From NCBI GenBank assembly GCA_949285255.1, contig CASDXV010000001.1, positions 1 through 64,000 on the forward strand: a stretch of 64,000 bases of DNA. Direction: 5' to 3'. The notes under the pieces are model-generated. The model was not told where the DNA came from. It was given only the letters and a program-made list of their open reading frames with translations, and did no database searches. Made by a program: the position numbers and the translations under genes. The DNA is from an uncultured bacterium (GTDB taxonomy: Bacteria; Cyanobacteriota; Vampirovibrionia; Gastranaerophilales; Gastranaerophilaceae). Below are positions 32,048 through 40,524 of this stretch, one piece after another. Each line of letters starts with the position of its first letter. Within the stretch, counting starts at the first letter, position 1.

Positions 32048-32305
32048 TTATGCAATGAGATTTAATTTTGTTTTTTCAAGGCCTTTATCAATGCTTTCGC
32101 TTCTTTGTTTTACCGTAGAATTGAAATCAAACAGCGGAGAATTTTTTAATGTTCCGACAAAACCTGTGAACAAACCGCCTAAACCGCCTTGAACCATATC
32201 ATTGCTTTGAGCGGGAGCTTTAACAAGCTCGTTGCTTCTGTAACCAAAGCTTATGTTTCTATTTAGTGTACTATTTACATTATTTATTGCATTTATAGCT
32301 AACAT
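32048..32305 (-). CDS. Small protein with NISFGY N-terminal motif, function unknown
   Basis: 85 residues, no signal peptide. Asn-rich N-terminus ending in RNISFGYRSNEL, a Gly-rich hydrophobic centre (MVQGGLGGLFTGFVGTL) and a charged C-terminus. It may associate with a membrane. The start is supported only by a weak AAAGAAAAG. No Pfam-type family was recognised. The large flanking intergenic regions suggest an independently expressed gene. Confidence 0.55.
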   Translation of the reverse strand: MLAINAINNVNSTLNRNISFGYRSNELVKAPAQSNDMVQGGLGGLFTGFVGTLKNSPLFDFNSTVKQRSESIDKGLEKTKLNLIA

Positions 32306-32584
32306 TTTTCTTTTCTTTAACCTCTTGTTTTTTTGTTTTTAGTGTTTGTCTAACACTTTATCTTTATACTCACATTATGTACCTAAAAAATTCATTTGTC
32401 AACCCCTGTGTTAAAATTTTTTATTTTCAAATATAGCAAGGGTTTTAGGCATATTTTTAAGACCTTTATAAAATATTAATGTATAAAATTGTCTAATGTA
32501 CACTTATTTTTTACTGTGGCATGCCTCAAAAAAATACTACCCGCATGTACTATTGCGAAGTTAACATAAGTATTGTTATATATA

Positions 32585-32655
32585 ATTAATCTTTTTCATA
32601 CTTCCAGCTATTCTTAATTCCAGACAGTTTGGGGCTTATGCCCCATTTTTTTTAT
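32585..32655 (+). ncRNA. Candidate ~70-nt small RNA with strong terminator
   Basis: The terminator TGGGGC-TTAT-GCCCCA followed by eight T (32630-32653) has no + gene upstream; the nearest upstream gene is on the minus strand. A TATAAT-like sequence (TATATAAT) near 32579-32586 could start a transcript of ~65-70 nt. The rest of the 474-nt gap (32306-32779) is AT-rich, with no gene seen. Confidence 0.4.
32630..32653 (+). terminator. Strong intrinsic terminator without an upstream gene
   Basis: A 6-bp GC-rich stem, tetraloop TTAT and eight T, on the + strand. It insulates fliI from upstream transcription. Confidence 0.8.
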
Positions 32656-32742
32656 TGTAAAAATACAAAAAAATCATACTTTAAAAATTCAATATATTTT
32701 TAAGATAAAAATATAAAATGTAATTTTTACAATTGTTCTGTT

Positions 32743-32772
32743 TTGTGAAGAGTTTGTACAGTGTGTTATAAT
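32743..32772 (+). promoter_or_regulatory. Extended -10 promoter for leaderless fliI
   Basis: TTGTGA (32743-32748), 18-nt spacer, TGT-TATAAT (hexamer 32767-32772), then 7 nt to ATG 32780. No Shine-Dalgarno is present. Confidence 0.6.
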
Positions 32773-32779
32773 TTATTTA

Positions 32780-34126
32780 ATGGATGAGAATTTAGAACTA
32801 AAATTACATAACATAAAAACAAAAGCTATAAACACGCTTGAAAACACTCAGCTCTACGGCTTCAAAGGTGCGGTATCAAAGCTTTTGGGTCTGACTGTTG
32901 AGGTTAAATTGCCGGGGCTTAAAATTGGCGACTTATGCTACATTCAAACCTACACGGGAGAAAAAAAAGCCGCCGAAGTTGTAGCATTTAAGGGTGATAC
33001 GGCTCAATTATTGCTCCTATATGACGGAGAAGGCATAGGACAGGGCAGCCTTGTTAAAACAACGGGCGGGCCTATTATGTTTCCTGTGGGAGATTTTTTA
33101 TTAGGCAGGCTGGTTAATCCGCTTGGAGAGCCGCTTGACGGGCGTCCGCTTGATTTAACAGATGCTCAATATATGAACATAAACGGCACTATTCCTGATG
33201 CTTTTCATCGCCCTATTATTAAAAATTCAATATCAACAGGTATAAGGGTAATTGACTCACTTCTTACAATGGGTCAAGGGCAGCGTATGGGGCTTTTTGC
33301 AGGCTCGGGGGTGGGAAAATCCACTATGCTTGGTATGATAGCAAGAAACTCTGAAGCCGATATAAATGTCATGGCGCTAATTGGAGAACGCGGCAGAGAG
33401 GTAAAAGAATTTATTGAAAACTCGCTTGGCCCTGAGGGCATGAAGCGCTCGGTTATTGTCTGCTCGACGGGCGACCAGCCCCCTCTTATCAGACAAAAAG
33501 CTCTTCTTGCGGCGACTACTGTGTGTGAGTATTTTAGAGACCAGGGTAAAAAAGTATTTTTAATGACAGATACCGTAACTCGTTGCGCTATGGCGGGGCG
33601 TGAAGTCGGTCTTTCAATAGGTGAACCGCCTACTATGAAAGGCTATCCGCCTTCTATATTTTCTTGGCTGCAGCGTGCGCTTGAGCGTACCGGAAACTCT
33701 GAAAAAGGTTCAATAACAGCTCTTTACACCGTGCTTATGGAGGGAGATGACATAACAGACCCAATTGTAGATACTGTAAGGGGTATTGTTGACGGACACA
33801 TTTTCCTATCACGTAAAGTTGCAGAGATGAACCATTATCCTGCTATTGACCCTCTTGGTTCAATTTCCAGGTTATTTACGGAAATTACCGATAAAGAACA
33901 TCAGGAAGCCGCGCAAAAAATGCGCCGCCTGCTTGCAATGTATCGAGAAAATAAAGACCTTATTGACGTTGGTATGTATCAGGCAGGCTCTAACCCAAAA
34001 CTTGATATTGCAATTGAGCTGATGCCCCAGATAAACGCTTTCTTGCAGCAAAAAGTCTCTGACACGGTCAGCATGGCAACTACCATAAAAACTCTTAAAG
34101 ATATGATGCGAGGGGTAGAAGTTTAA
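32780..34126 (+). CDS. fliI: Flagellum-specific/type III export ATPase FliI
   Basis: Hexameric ATPase that feeds substrates to the flagellar export gate. 448 aa. Walker A GLFAGSGVGKST near residue 175, MALIGERGREVKEF and a Walker B-type VFLMTDTVTRCAMAGREVGLS, with SIGEPPTMKGYPPSIFSWLQR, typical of FliI/SctN rather than F1-ATPase beta. The N-terminal beta-barrel is present. Flagellar identity is favoured over an injectisome because fliM/fliN are at 51-53 kb and no injectisome gene is visible. It stands alone as a single leaderless gene. Confidence 0.92.
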   Translation: MDENLELKLHNIKTKAINTLENTQLYGFKGAVSKLLGLTVEVKLPGLKIGDLCYIQTYTGEKKAAEVVAFKGDTAQLLLLYDGEGIGQGSLVKTTGGPIMFPVGDFLLGRLVNPLGEPLDGRPLDLTDAQYMNINGTIPDAFHRPIIKNSISTGIRVIDSLLTMGQGQRMGLFAGSGVGKSTMLGMIARNSEADINVMALIGERGREVKEFIENSLGPEGMKRSVIVCSTGDQPPLIRQKALLAATTVCEYFRDQGKKVFLMTDTVTRCAMAGREVGLSIGEPPTMKGYPPSIFSWLQRALERTGNSEKGSITALYTVLMEGDDITDPIVDTVRGIVDGHIFLSRKVAEMNHYPAIDPLGSISRLFTEITDKEHQEAAQKMRRLLAMYRENKDLIDVGMYQAGSNPKLDIAIELMPQINAFLQQKVSDTVSMATTIKTLKDMMRGVEV

Positions 34127-34383
34127 GCTTCGCTTGTCTTAAAGTAATCGCAGATAAGTTTCTTTTTAGAGTGAATTCTTAAAAGCCTTTTGATTTTTTC
34201 TTTGATAGAGGGCTTATGGCAGATTTTATTGTACTTTTGCATAAGCACAGCTTTTTTAATCAAAGTTTTATTATAAACCCTCTCTAAATTAGTATTTTCA
34301 GATATTTGGGGTTCTAATTCTTTTAATTTTTTCTTACAGTTAATAATCTCAACCTTTAGGGCTTCTAGTTTTTTCTTGTCCAT
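34123..34383 (-). CDS. Small basic coiled-coil protein, function unknown
   Basis: 86 residues, Lys-rich, mostly helical (KKLEALKVEIINCKKKLKEL; IKEKIKRLLRIHSKKK). AAGG lies 5 nt before the ATG. It overlaps the fliI stop by 4 nt, convergent. The coiled coil and position suggest, weakly, a flagellar chaperone or FliJ-like role, but the opposite strand argues against operon membership. Confidence 0.55.
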   Translation of the reverse strand: MDKKKLEALKVEIINCKKKLKELEPQISENTNLERVYNKTLIKKAVLMQKYNKICHKPSIKEKIKRLLRIHSKKKLICDYFKTSEA

Positions 34384-34465
34384 ATAAACCTTAATAACGG
34401 GGAATTACGGAAATATATTACAACATATTTTCTCTTAAAAGTTCCTCTAAAGAATGGAAAAAGTT

Positions 34466-34486
34466 TTGTTGCACAACAAGTATAAT
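34466..34486 (+). promoter_or_regulatory. Palindromic operator and -10 box in front of the alpha-mannosidase
   Basis: TTGTTG-CA-CAACAA (34466-34479) is a 6-2-6 palindrome directly before TATAAT (34481-34486), which ends 6 nt before ATG 34493. Its position between -35 and -10 is where a repressor would block RNA polymerase. Confidence 0.5.
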
Positions 34487-34492
34487 GATTAT

Positions 34493-36739
34493 ATGAAAAA
34501 GCGCACAATTGCATATCTTCAAACACACTGGGACAGAGAGTGGTACAGAGAAAAAGAAGAGTTCAACCTGAGGCTTCTTGAGGTTTTTGACGAAGTTGTA
34601 GAAGAACTAAAGAAAAACAACGCTCCCTGTTTTTATTTTGACGGGCAAACAAGCGCTATTATTGACTATTTAAAATTCAGAGAAGAAAAACTCACTGACA
34701 TTAAAAAACTCATTAAAGACAAAAAACTCTGCATCGGGCCTTTTTTTGTAAGTGCTGACGCTTTTTTGGTGAATTTAAGATGTCTTATAAAAAATCTTGA
34801 AAAAGGTATAGAATACTCAAAAAACCTTGGCTGCAGCGACTTTATAGGATATTTACCCGATATTTTCGGACATTCAAGAGGAGTTTTTGAAGTTTTAAAA
34901 AAATTCAACATCAAAAACTCTCTCATCTGGCGCGCAACAGGCAGCATAAAAAATGAAATGAACCTAAGAGGGGTACATACTGCAAGATTGAGCGAGGGGT
35001 ATTTTATAGACATATTGCACCAAAATTTGCCTGATGATGTTCTTGCTCAAAAGCTTGAAGAAATTTTAGATAAAATTGCAAAAAATTCTTCCGACACGCT
35101 TATTTTACCCCTTGGCGGCGACCATTTGGGAATTATAAAAAACGCATCTGAAAAAATTAAAAATATAAATAAATACTTAAAAAAATATGAAATAGAACTC
35201 TCGAGCCCTTTTAAATATTTTAATGAAGTAAGTTTTAAAGGTGCTAAAAGCTACAGCGGAGAGTTTTTAGACAATTCTGACAGTAATATTTTAGGCGGGG
35301 TGTTTTCATCAAGAATTTATCAAAAAGTGCAAAACTCAAAGCTTATGCATAAAATTTCACGCATAATTGAGCCTATGAATTTCTTTCTTAATCTGAATTA
35401 TGACAAAAACATAAACTACGCTTACGAACTTATTTTAAAAAACCATGCCCATGATTCAATTTATGGCTGCTCAACGGATAAAGTGCACAAAAATGTTGAT
35501 ATGCGTTTTGAAAAAGCAGATGAAATACTATCAGGACTTGAAAAAAGATTTATAAGAGATTTTCATAAAAACACTAAAAAGCCAGATAAACTGGGTGTTT
35601 TTAACCTGTCGGGATACAAAAACACAGGTGTTGTAAAATTTATAAGTGAACATAAATTTAAAAACGCTCAGATAATCTCAAAAACTAAGGGTTTTAGCGA
35701 CTCAAAACTCTATGACATAAGGCAGGTGCCCGTAACAGAGGATATTTTAACTCTTTATGAACAAATAGCCCAAGTTGAGCCGCAGCAAGGATTTAGCTAC
35801 AAAACTCACAACATTAAAAAACCTCAAAAGAAAGTTTTTCTAAAAGAAAACTCTATTGAAAATCCCTATTTAAAGTTGACTTTTAAAGATAGAAAAATAA
35901 ATATTGAAGATAAAATTTCAAAAAAAGTTTATAAAAATTTCCTTAAAATAACAGACACCAAAGACCACGGCGACAGCTACAACTACGCTCCCGCATCATT
36001 AGAGAGCGTTATTGAACCCATAAAATCAAAAGTTGTACAAAATGGCGATATACAAGGTATATTAAGGATTTATTACAAAAATCTTGAACTTGATGTGATT
36101 TTAAACAATGAGAGCAGATTTTTTGAATTTTGTGCAAATATAAACAACAAAACCAAAAATCACAAGCTGCAAGCGGTCTTTAAGCTTGATGATTTAATCT
36201 TTGAAACATTTGCACAGGATAATTTAGGGGTCATAAAAAGAGATTGTGACCCGCATTATTCACTTTATAAAAACCAGCCTGCAAAGCGTCCAAATGAACT
36301 TAAGACAAATTCTTTCCCTATGTTAAACTTTGTGCACGCACAAGGTGTAAGTGTAATGGGAGAAGGCATAAACGAGTATGAAATATATAAAAAAGAGCTT
36401 AGAATTGCACTTTTAAGGGCTACAGGAATTTTATCCAATCCAAAATGCGCCTCTCGCTCTATTCCTGCGGGGCCTCCTTTAATAACTGAAGATTTACAAT
36501 GCTTAGGATGTCACAAAATCCGCTTTGGACTTTATTTTACAGATAGTGTTTATAAAACTTACCAATGTTTAGATGAATTTTTAGGCACAAGTGTTTCTTT
36601 TGTACAAGATTGTAAAATTGAAGAAAAAACTTTTATGAAAATAAAGGAAAATCAAATATTCTATGGAATAAATGATAATAAAGAAGCAATTTTGTACGAC
36701 ATTAAAAAAGATAAACTCGATTTTATCAAACTTACCTAG
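34493..36739 (+). CDS. GH38 alpha-mannosidase
   Basis: A 748-residue cytoplasmic (no signal) retaining alpha-mannosidase. HTHWDREW-type motif at residues 12-17 (zinc ligands and catalytic region), nucleophile Asp123 in GYLPDIFGHS, and the second zinc His in NHAHDSIYGCSTDKVH. A C-terminal beta-sandwich region is typical of the family. It likely hydrolyses mannosides taken up from outside or from glycan turnover. The start was moved from 34454 to 34493 because the -10 box lies at 34481-34486. Probable substrate-responsive repression through the palindrome is inference. Confidence 0.9.
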   Translation: MKKRTIAYLQTHWDREWYREKEEFNLRLLEVFDEVVEELKKNNAPCFYFDGQTSAIIDYLKFREEKLTDIKKLIKDKKLCIGPFFVSADAFLVNLRCLIKNLEKGIEYSKNLGCSDFIGYLPDIFGHSRGVFEVLKKFNIKNSLIWRATGSIKNEMNLRGVHTARLSEGYFIDILHQNLPDDVLAQKLEEILDKIAKNSSDTLILPLGGDHLGIIKNASEKIKNINKYLKKYEIELSSPFKYFNEVSFKGAKSYSGEFLDNSDSNILGGVFSSRIYQKVQNSKLMHKISRIIEPMNFFLNLNYDKNINYAYELILKNHAHDSIYGCSTDKVHKNVDMRFEKADEILSGLEKRFIRDFHKNTKKPDKLGVFNLSGYKNTGVVKFISEHKFKNAQIISKTKGFSDSKLYDIRQVPVTEDILTLYEQIAQVEPQQGFSYKTHNIKKPQKKVFLKENSIENPYLKLTFKDRKINIEDKISKKVYKNFLKITDTKDHGDSYNYAPASLESVIEPIKSKVVQNGDIQGILRIYYKNLELDVILNNESRFFEFCANINNKTKNHKLQAVFKLDDLIFETFAQDNLGVIKRDCDPHYSLYKNQPAKRPNELKTNSFPMLNFVHAQGVSVMGEGINEYEIYKKELRIALLRATGILSNPKCASRSIPAGPPLITEDLQCLGCHKIRFGLYFTDSVYKTYQCLDEFLGTSVSFVQDCKIEEKTFMKIKENQIFYGINDNKEAILYDIKKDKLDFIKLT

Positions 36740-36807
36740 CCTTTAAAACTTGCAAAGAGTTTAAAAATTTAATAATATTATAATATTCACAAGAAATTTA
36801 GGTAAAA

Positions 36808-38109
36808 ATGTCTAAAGGTTACAGTGCAAAATGGATAATAGCTTCTGATGGCAATCTTTATGAAGATTGCACTCTTGTTGTGGATGAAGGCAAAGTTGAG
36901 GGCATAGTAAAAACCTCAGAACTCAACAAAGACGAGTGCAAAAACGTAAAAGACTACGGCAGGTGCGTTATTACCCCGGGGTTTGTAAATTTGCACAACC
37001 ATCTTCAATATACTGATATAAACATTAAACAAAACGGCATTAAATACGCATTTAAAAAGGCATATACCCAACTTAAAAAGCAGTATTTTATAGGAGGTAT
37101 GAAAAAAACCTCTTTTGTATGGAAACTGGCAGACCTTTTAAGCAAGTATTTTTGCCTAAGTTCGGATAATAAACTCGCCTCTTTTAAAAAAGGGCTTGAA
37201 CTGTCACTTTTAAACGGCACAACCTGCGTTGCTCAATTATCTAAAGAAAGCAAGTATTTTAAAGTCTTAAATGACCTGCCCATAAAAACCTATCTTTTCT
37301 TTGAGCTTTTCTCAGACTCTGCTGAGAGCAGCAAAGAAGAATTCAGGTCTATTCAGAAAAAAATTGATAAACTGATAAAACAAAAATCCGAAAACACTTT
37401 TGTGGGTGTTGCTCCTCACAGTGTTTGCTCGGTGCACAAAAGATTATTTAAAATTCTTGTTAAATATTGCAGAAAAAATAATATCTTAATGACAATAAGA
37501 ATATCTGAAAGCCAAGAAGAAAAAGACTGGCTTAAATACGGTTTTTCAGATATTGATTTGTTAAACGAACTAACGGGACAAAAGAAATTTGACCCTATAT
37601 ATAAAGGTGTAACATCTGTTCAATACCTTGCTCAAATGGATGTTATAAATAAAAGACTTATTGCAAGTTACGGCAACTATCTAAACGATGATGACCTTGA
37701 AATTTTAAAAGAAAATAAAGTTGCACTTGCATATTGTCCAAGAGTTAGCAAAAATCTTCACAATAAAATGCTTGATTTTGACAAGGTGCTTGAATTTTTC
37801 CCAAACAGGTTTGGTTTTGGCACAAATTCTCTTGCGTTTGATGAAGATATGAGCCTTTTAAATGAACTTAGATATGTAAATAACGGCAGATTAGACGCAC
37901 TTGAAGCTATTAGGTATCTTACGATAGTGCCAGCTAAAATTTTAAGATTAGATAATATTATAGGAAGCCTTGAAGTAGGCAAAGACGCTGATTTTAATAT
38001 TTTTGAACTTAATGAAAACGAAGACTATAAAAACGTCTTAGACAAATCTCGTCCTGATTTTGTCTATATTAAAGGACACAGAAAAGTTCACAAGGGTGAA
38101 TTAAGATAA
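36808..38109 (+). CDS. Amidohydrolase family protein (cytosine deaminase/chlorohydrolase-like)
   Basis: 433 residues. Metal-dependent TIM-barrel hydrolase: VITPGFVNLHNHLQYTD holds the first His-x-His, GVAPHSVCSVHKRLF the next His, and FGFGTNSLAFDEDMSLLNELR the position where the usual GTDS Asp would be; here it is Asn (GTNS) with an Asp two residues later, which is unusual. VPAKILRLDNIIGSLEVGKDADF is the typical C-terminus. Likely a deaminase of the ATZ/TRZ group; substrate unknown. Own TATAAT at 36779-36784. Confidence 0.82.
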   Translation: MSKGYSAKWIIASDGNLYEDCTLVVDEGKVEGIVKTSELNKDECKNVKDYGRCVITPGFVNLHNHLQYTDINIKQNGIKYAFKKAYTQLKKQYFIGGMKKTSFVWKLADLLSKYFCLSSDNKLASFKKGLELSLLNGTTCVAQLSKESKYFKVLNDLPIKTYLFFELFSDSAESSKEEFRSIQKKIDKLIKQKSENTFVGVAPHSVCSVHKRLFKILVKYCRKNNILMTIRISESQEEKDWLKYGFSDIDLLNELTGQKKFDPIYKGVTSVQYLAQMDVINKRLIASYGNYLNDDDLEILKENKVALAYCPRVSKNLHNKMLDFDKVLEFFPNRFGFGTNSLAFDEDMSLLNELRYVNNGRLDALEAIRYLTIVPAKILRLDNIIGSLEVGKDADFNIFELNENEDYKNVLDKSRPDFVYIKGHRKVHKGELR

Positions 38110-38112
38110 AAC

Positions 38113-38715
38113 CTATTCAGGTAATGTCCTTGTATACAGTCTTAGTTTAACTTTTGCAATAAGAACTTTTTTGTCTTTATCCCAAGGGTTCAATTCAACC
38201 TCTGCAAGGTTAGTTACATACTGCTCTTTCATAATTGTTTTAAAAAATGTTTGAAGTTCGGTGTATGAACCAACTACAACCATATTAAGTTCACAAGTAT
38301 TATACCCTTCAAGTTTTGCAGCAAATATTGCATCTTCTTGCGGTGAATAATTATAATCTATTGCTCTTATTCTGATACCGCTTTGCTGAGCTATTGTTAA
38401 AACAAGCTCAAACAAAGGCGCAAAAGAAGCATCGGGGCTAAATTGCATATCAGGAGCTTCAAAAATTACCTTACCGTCCTTTACAACTTTTTTTTGTCTG
38501 TTTTGTGCATCCTGCTGTATTTTAATCATGTTGTATTGTTCAACAACCTGCTCATATTGAGCTTTATTTGATTTTAAAAGTTTAAGCGCATCAAGGCTTT
38601 TTGTAAACTGGGGAATAACAAAATTAACAAAAAGGACAATGACAAGAACAATCGGTGCAGCGTATGTTGCATTTTCTTTTAAAATATTAAGTGCTATCTT
38701 AAGTGTTTTGTCCAT
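38113..38715 (-). CDS. pilO: PilO-like type IV pilus inner-membrane protein
   Basis: 200 residues: one N-terminal membrane span (YAAPIVLVIVLFVNFVIPQF), a coiled-coil (KLLKSNKAQYEQVVEQYNMI), then a periplasmic ferredoxin-like domain (GIRIRAIDYNYSPQ...GSYTELQTFFKTIM). This architecture and its place 18 nt after pilMN identify PilO, part of the alignment subcomplex linking the pilus motor to the outer membrane. No pilP or pilQ follows here. Confidence 0.8.
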   Translation of the reverse strand: MDKTLKIALNILKENATYAAPIVLVIVLFVNFVIPQFTKSLDALKLLKSNKAQYEQVVEQYNMIKIQQDAQNRQKKVVKDGKVIFEAPDMQFSPDASFAPLFELVLTIAQQSGIRIRAIDYNYSPQEDAIFAAKLEGYNTCELNMVVVGSYTELQTFFKTIMKEQYVTNLAEVELNPWDKDKKVLIAKVKLRLYTRTLPE

Positions 38716-38733
38716 TTTTTTTGTTTTTCCGAA

Positions 38734-40413
38734 TTAATTATTTATATCAACAGGCTGAAGTGCGTTTGTCGGTGCTGTATCAGAACCTGTATTTTGAGGC
38801 TGTTCACCTTGATTATTATTTTGGTCTTGGTTTTGTCCTGCAGGATTTAGAGATTTATTTCTGGGTGATTTTACATTTGAAATTTCAAAATCATAGAATT
38901 TTGCACCTAAATCAGGAGCTGCTATATCAAAATTATCTCCGTTAACTTCGGTCAAAATTTGAAGTTTATTTAATTTAATACTTGATTGAGGAGATATAAT
39001 TTTTAAACTTTTATAATAATTATAAATATCTGCAATATTAGCACTTACTCCTTCTATAGCTACTTTATCTCCGTTTTTGTTATAGTAGTATTGAAGCCAA
39101 ACGGATTGAGGAATATCTGTTGCTATAGAATCATAAAAACTTATTGCCTTTTTATTTGTATCAATTATTCTTGTAACAAGAGTTTCAATATCAACTATAC
39201 CGCCTTGACCCATAATTGAGTTAATTTGTTCTTGTATTTGATTAGTTTGTGTTTGAAACTCAGAAGCTTTTTTATTAACTTGCGTTTCAAGCAAATAAAA
39301 TAAACCGTAAATTAGCGCGCAAATTACCGCAAGGACACCTGCAATCATAAAAAGCGCTTTTCGTGCTACTTCTTGGGTAACAATAATTTCTTTATCATAA
39401 AATTCAAAAGTGAAATATGCTTCACTAAATGAATGCATTTTACTTAAAATATTTAAATCAAGAATTTTTTCTTCCATATGCTCTGTGGCAAAAATACCAA
39501 TTAGCGCATATGTCATAGCCGCCGCTTCATTTTCTATAACGGAAGAGGCATAGCTGATAGGAGGAATTTTTGAATATTTATTACTGTCATGAGTTATTAT
39601 TTCTTCATCAAAAGTAATTTGTGTTTTTAAAACTTCTGCACAAATCTCATCTGATTGGCTTAAAATAAACAGTTTTTTAGCAGGGAAGTTTGGAAGAACT
39701 TGAGAAACTGATGTAGCAATAGCCTGATATGCTTCTTCATAAGAAAAAGATTTAATAGCAAGCGGAACTTCCGTATAATCAACAAGTCTTGAGCCTTGCA
39801 TAGAAAACATGGCGTAACTGTTAGAATTTACAAGAAGTAGGTTCCAGTTAGTGTTTTCATCAACATCTTCTCCGATAGCGCCTGTAAACCACAAACCGCG
39901 AATTGTAGCGGAATATGAACTTTCTAAACCGACAAGATTTGAACCAAGCTCTAAAAATACTTCTTTTATCTGATTAACTGCAGTTTCCTGAAAAGAAGTA
40001 TAGGCTATAATTCTTTTATCTGTTGTAGTATTGGTTAGTAAGTCTGCCCATGCACTTATAGGTTCAACTCTTTTAAAGATATAATTATCTTCTGCTTTTG
40101 ATAATATAGCATTACTTATGGCTTCATCACCAATAATAAGGGGAAGACTTTCAAAATCCAAGTGGACATTAGGCAGGGTTAAATAAACGCTTGATTTTAG
40201 GTTTATATCAAGTTCTTTGAATAAATCTATAATTGTAGCTTTAAAGACCGAATAGTCTTGAATCTCTCTTGTTGCAAGATTATATTCAATAGGTCTTTTT
40301 GCATACTTAATAACAGTAGGACTTTTTTTATCAAGCAGCGCAACTTCTACACCAACACTTGGTGTAACCGAAACTCCAACTATTTGTTTTGTTGAATTAA
40401 CAAACTGTGCCAT
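38734..40413 (-). CDS. Fused PilM-PilN type IV pilus assembly protein
   Basis: 559 residues. Residues 1-~340 look like the actin-fold PilM (VGVSVTPSVGVEVALL start; LLLVNSNSYAMFSMQG; LPLAIKSFSYEEAYQAI). A DLNIL motif, the normal N-terminus of PilN, is at about residue 318-322 in EKILDLNILSKM. Then one membrane span (ALFMIAGVLAVICALIYGLF, ~350-373), a coiled coil, and a periplasmic PilN domain (IPQSVWLQYYYNKNGDKVAIEG). A Gln/Asn-rich tail follows. In most bacteria PilM and PilN are separate and bind each other. No Shine-Dalgarno is visible. Confidence 0.82.
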   Translation of the reverse strand: MAQFVNSTKQIVGVSVTPSVGVEVALLDKKSPTVIKYAKRPIEYNLATREIQDYSVFKATIIDLFKELDINLKSSVYLTLPNVHLDFESLPLIIGDEAISNAILSKAEDNYIFKRVEPISAWADLLTNTTTDKRIIAYTSFQETAVNQIKEVFLELGSNLVGLESSYSATIRGLWFTGAIGEDVDENTNWNLLLVNSNSYAMFSMQGSRLVDYTEVPLAIKSFSYEEAYQAIATSVSQVLPNFPAKKLFILSQSDEICAEVLKTQITFDEEIITHDSNKYSKIPPISYASSVIENEAAAMTYALIGIFATEHMEEKILDLNILSKMHSFSEAYFTFEFYDKEIIVTQEVARKALFMIAGVLAVICALIYGLFYLLETQVNKKASEFQTQTNQIQEQINSIMGQGGIVDIETLVTRIIDTNKKAISFYDSIATDIPQSVWLQYYYNKNGDKVAIEGVSANIADIYNYYKSLKIISPQSSIKLNKLQILTEVNGDNFDIAAPDLGAKFYDFEISNVKSPRNKSLNPAGQNQDQNNNQGEQPQNTGSDTAPTNALQPVDINN

Positions 40414-40524
40414 TAAATATATTTAACTCGTAAAAAATACTATATTATCTATTTTATAATACAATAATCAGTACAAATTAAAAACCTTTTTAAAAAAAAT
40501 ATACAATAAACGGAGTAAAGAAAA

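Noticed and set aside
31630-32055. 141-aa minus-strand ORF through the repeat block (and overlapping 77-aa ORF)
   Set aside because: Its protein is the translation of the 64-bp repeats, with repeated DFTHGLR; no Shine-Dalgarno and no domain. Better explained as a repeat element.
32780-34126. Type III secretion (injectisome) ATPase
   Set aside because: FliM, FliN and a CheY-like regulator elsewhere in the window make flagellar function more likely, and no secretin, needle or translocon gene is visible.
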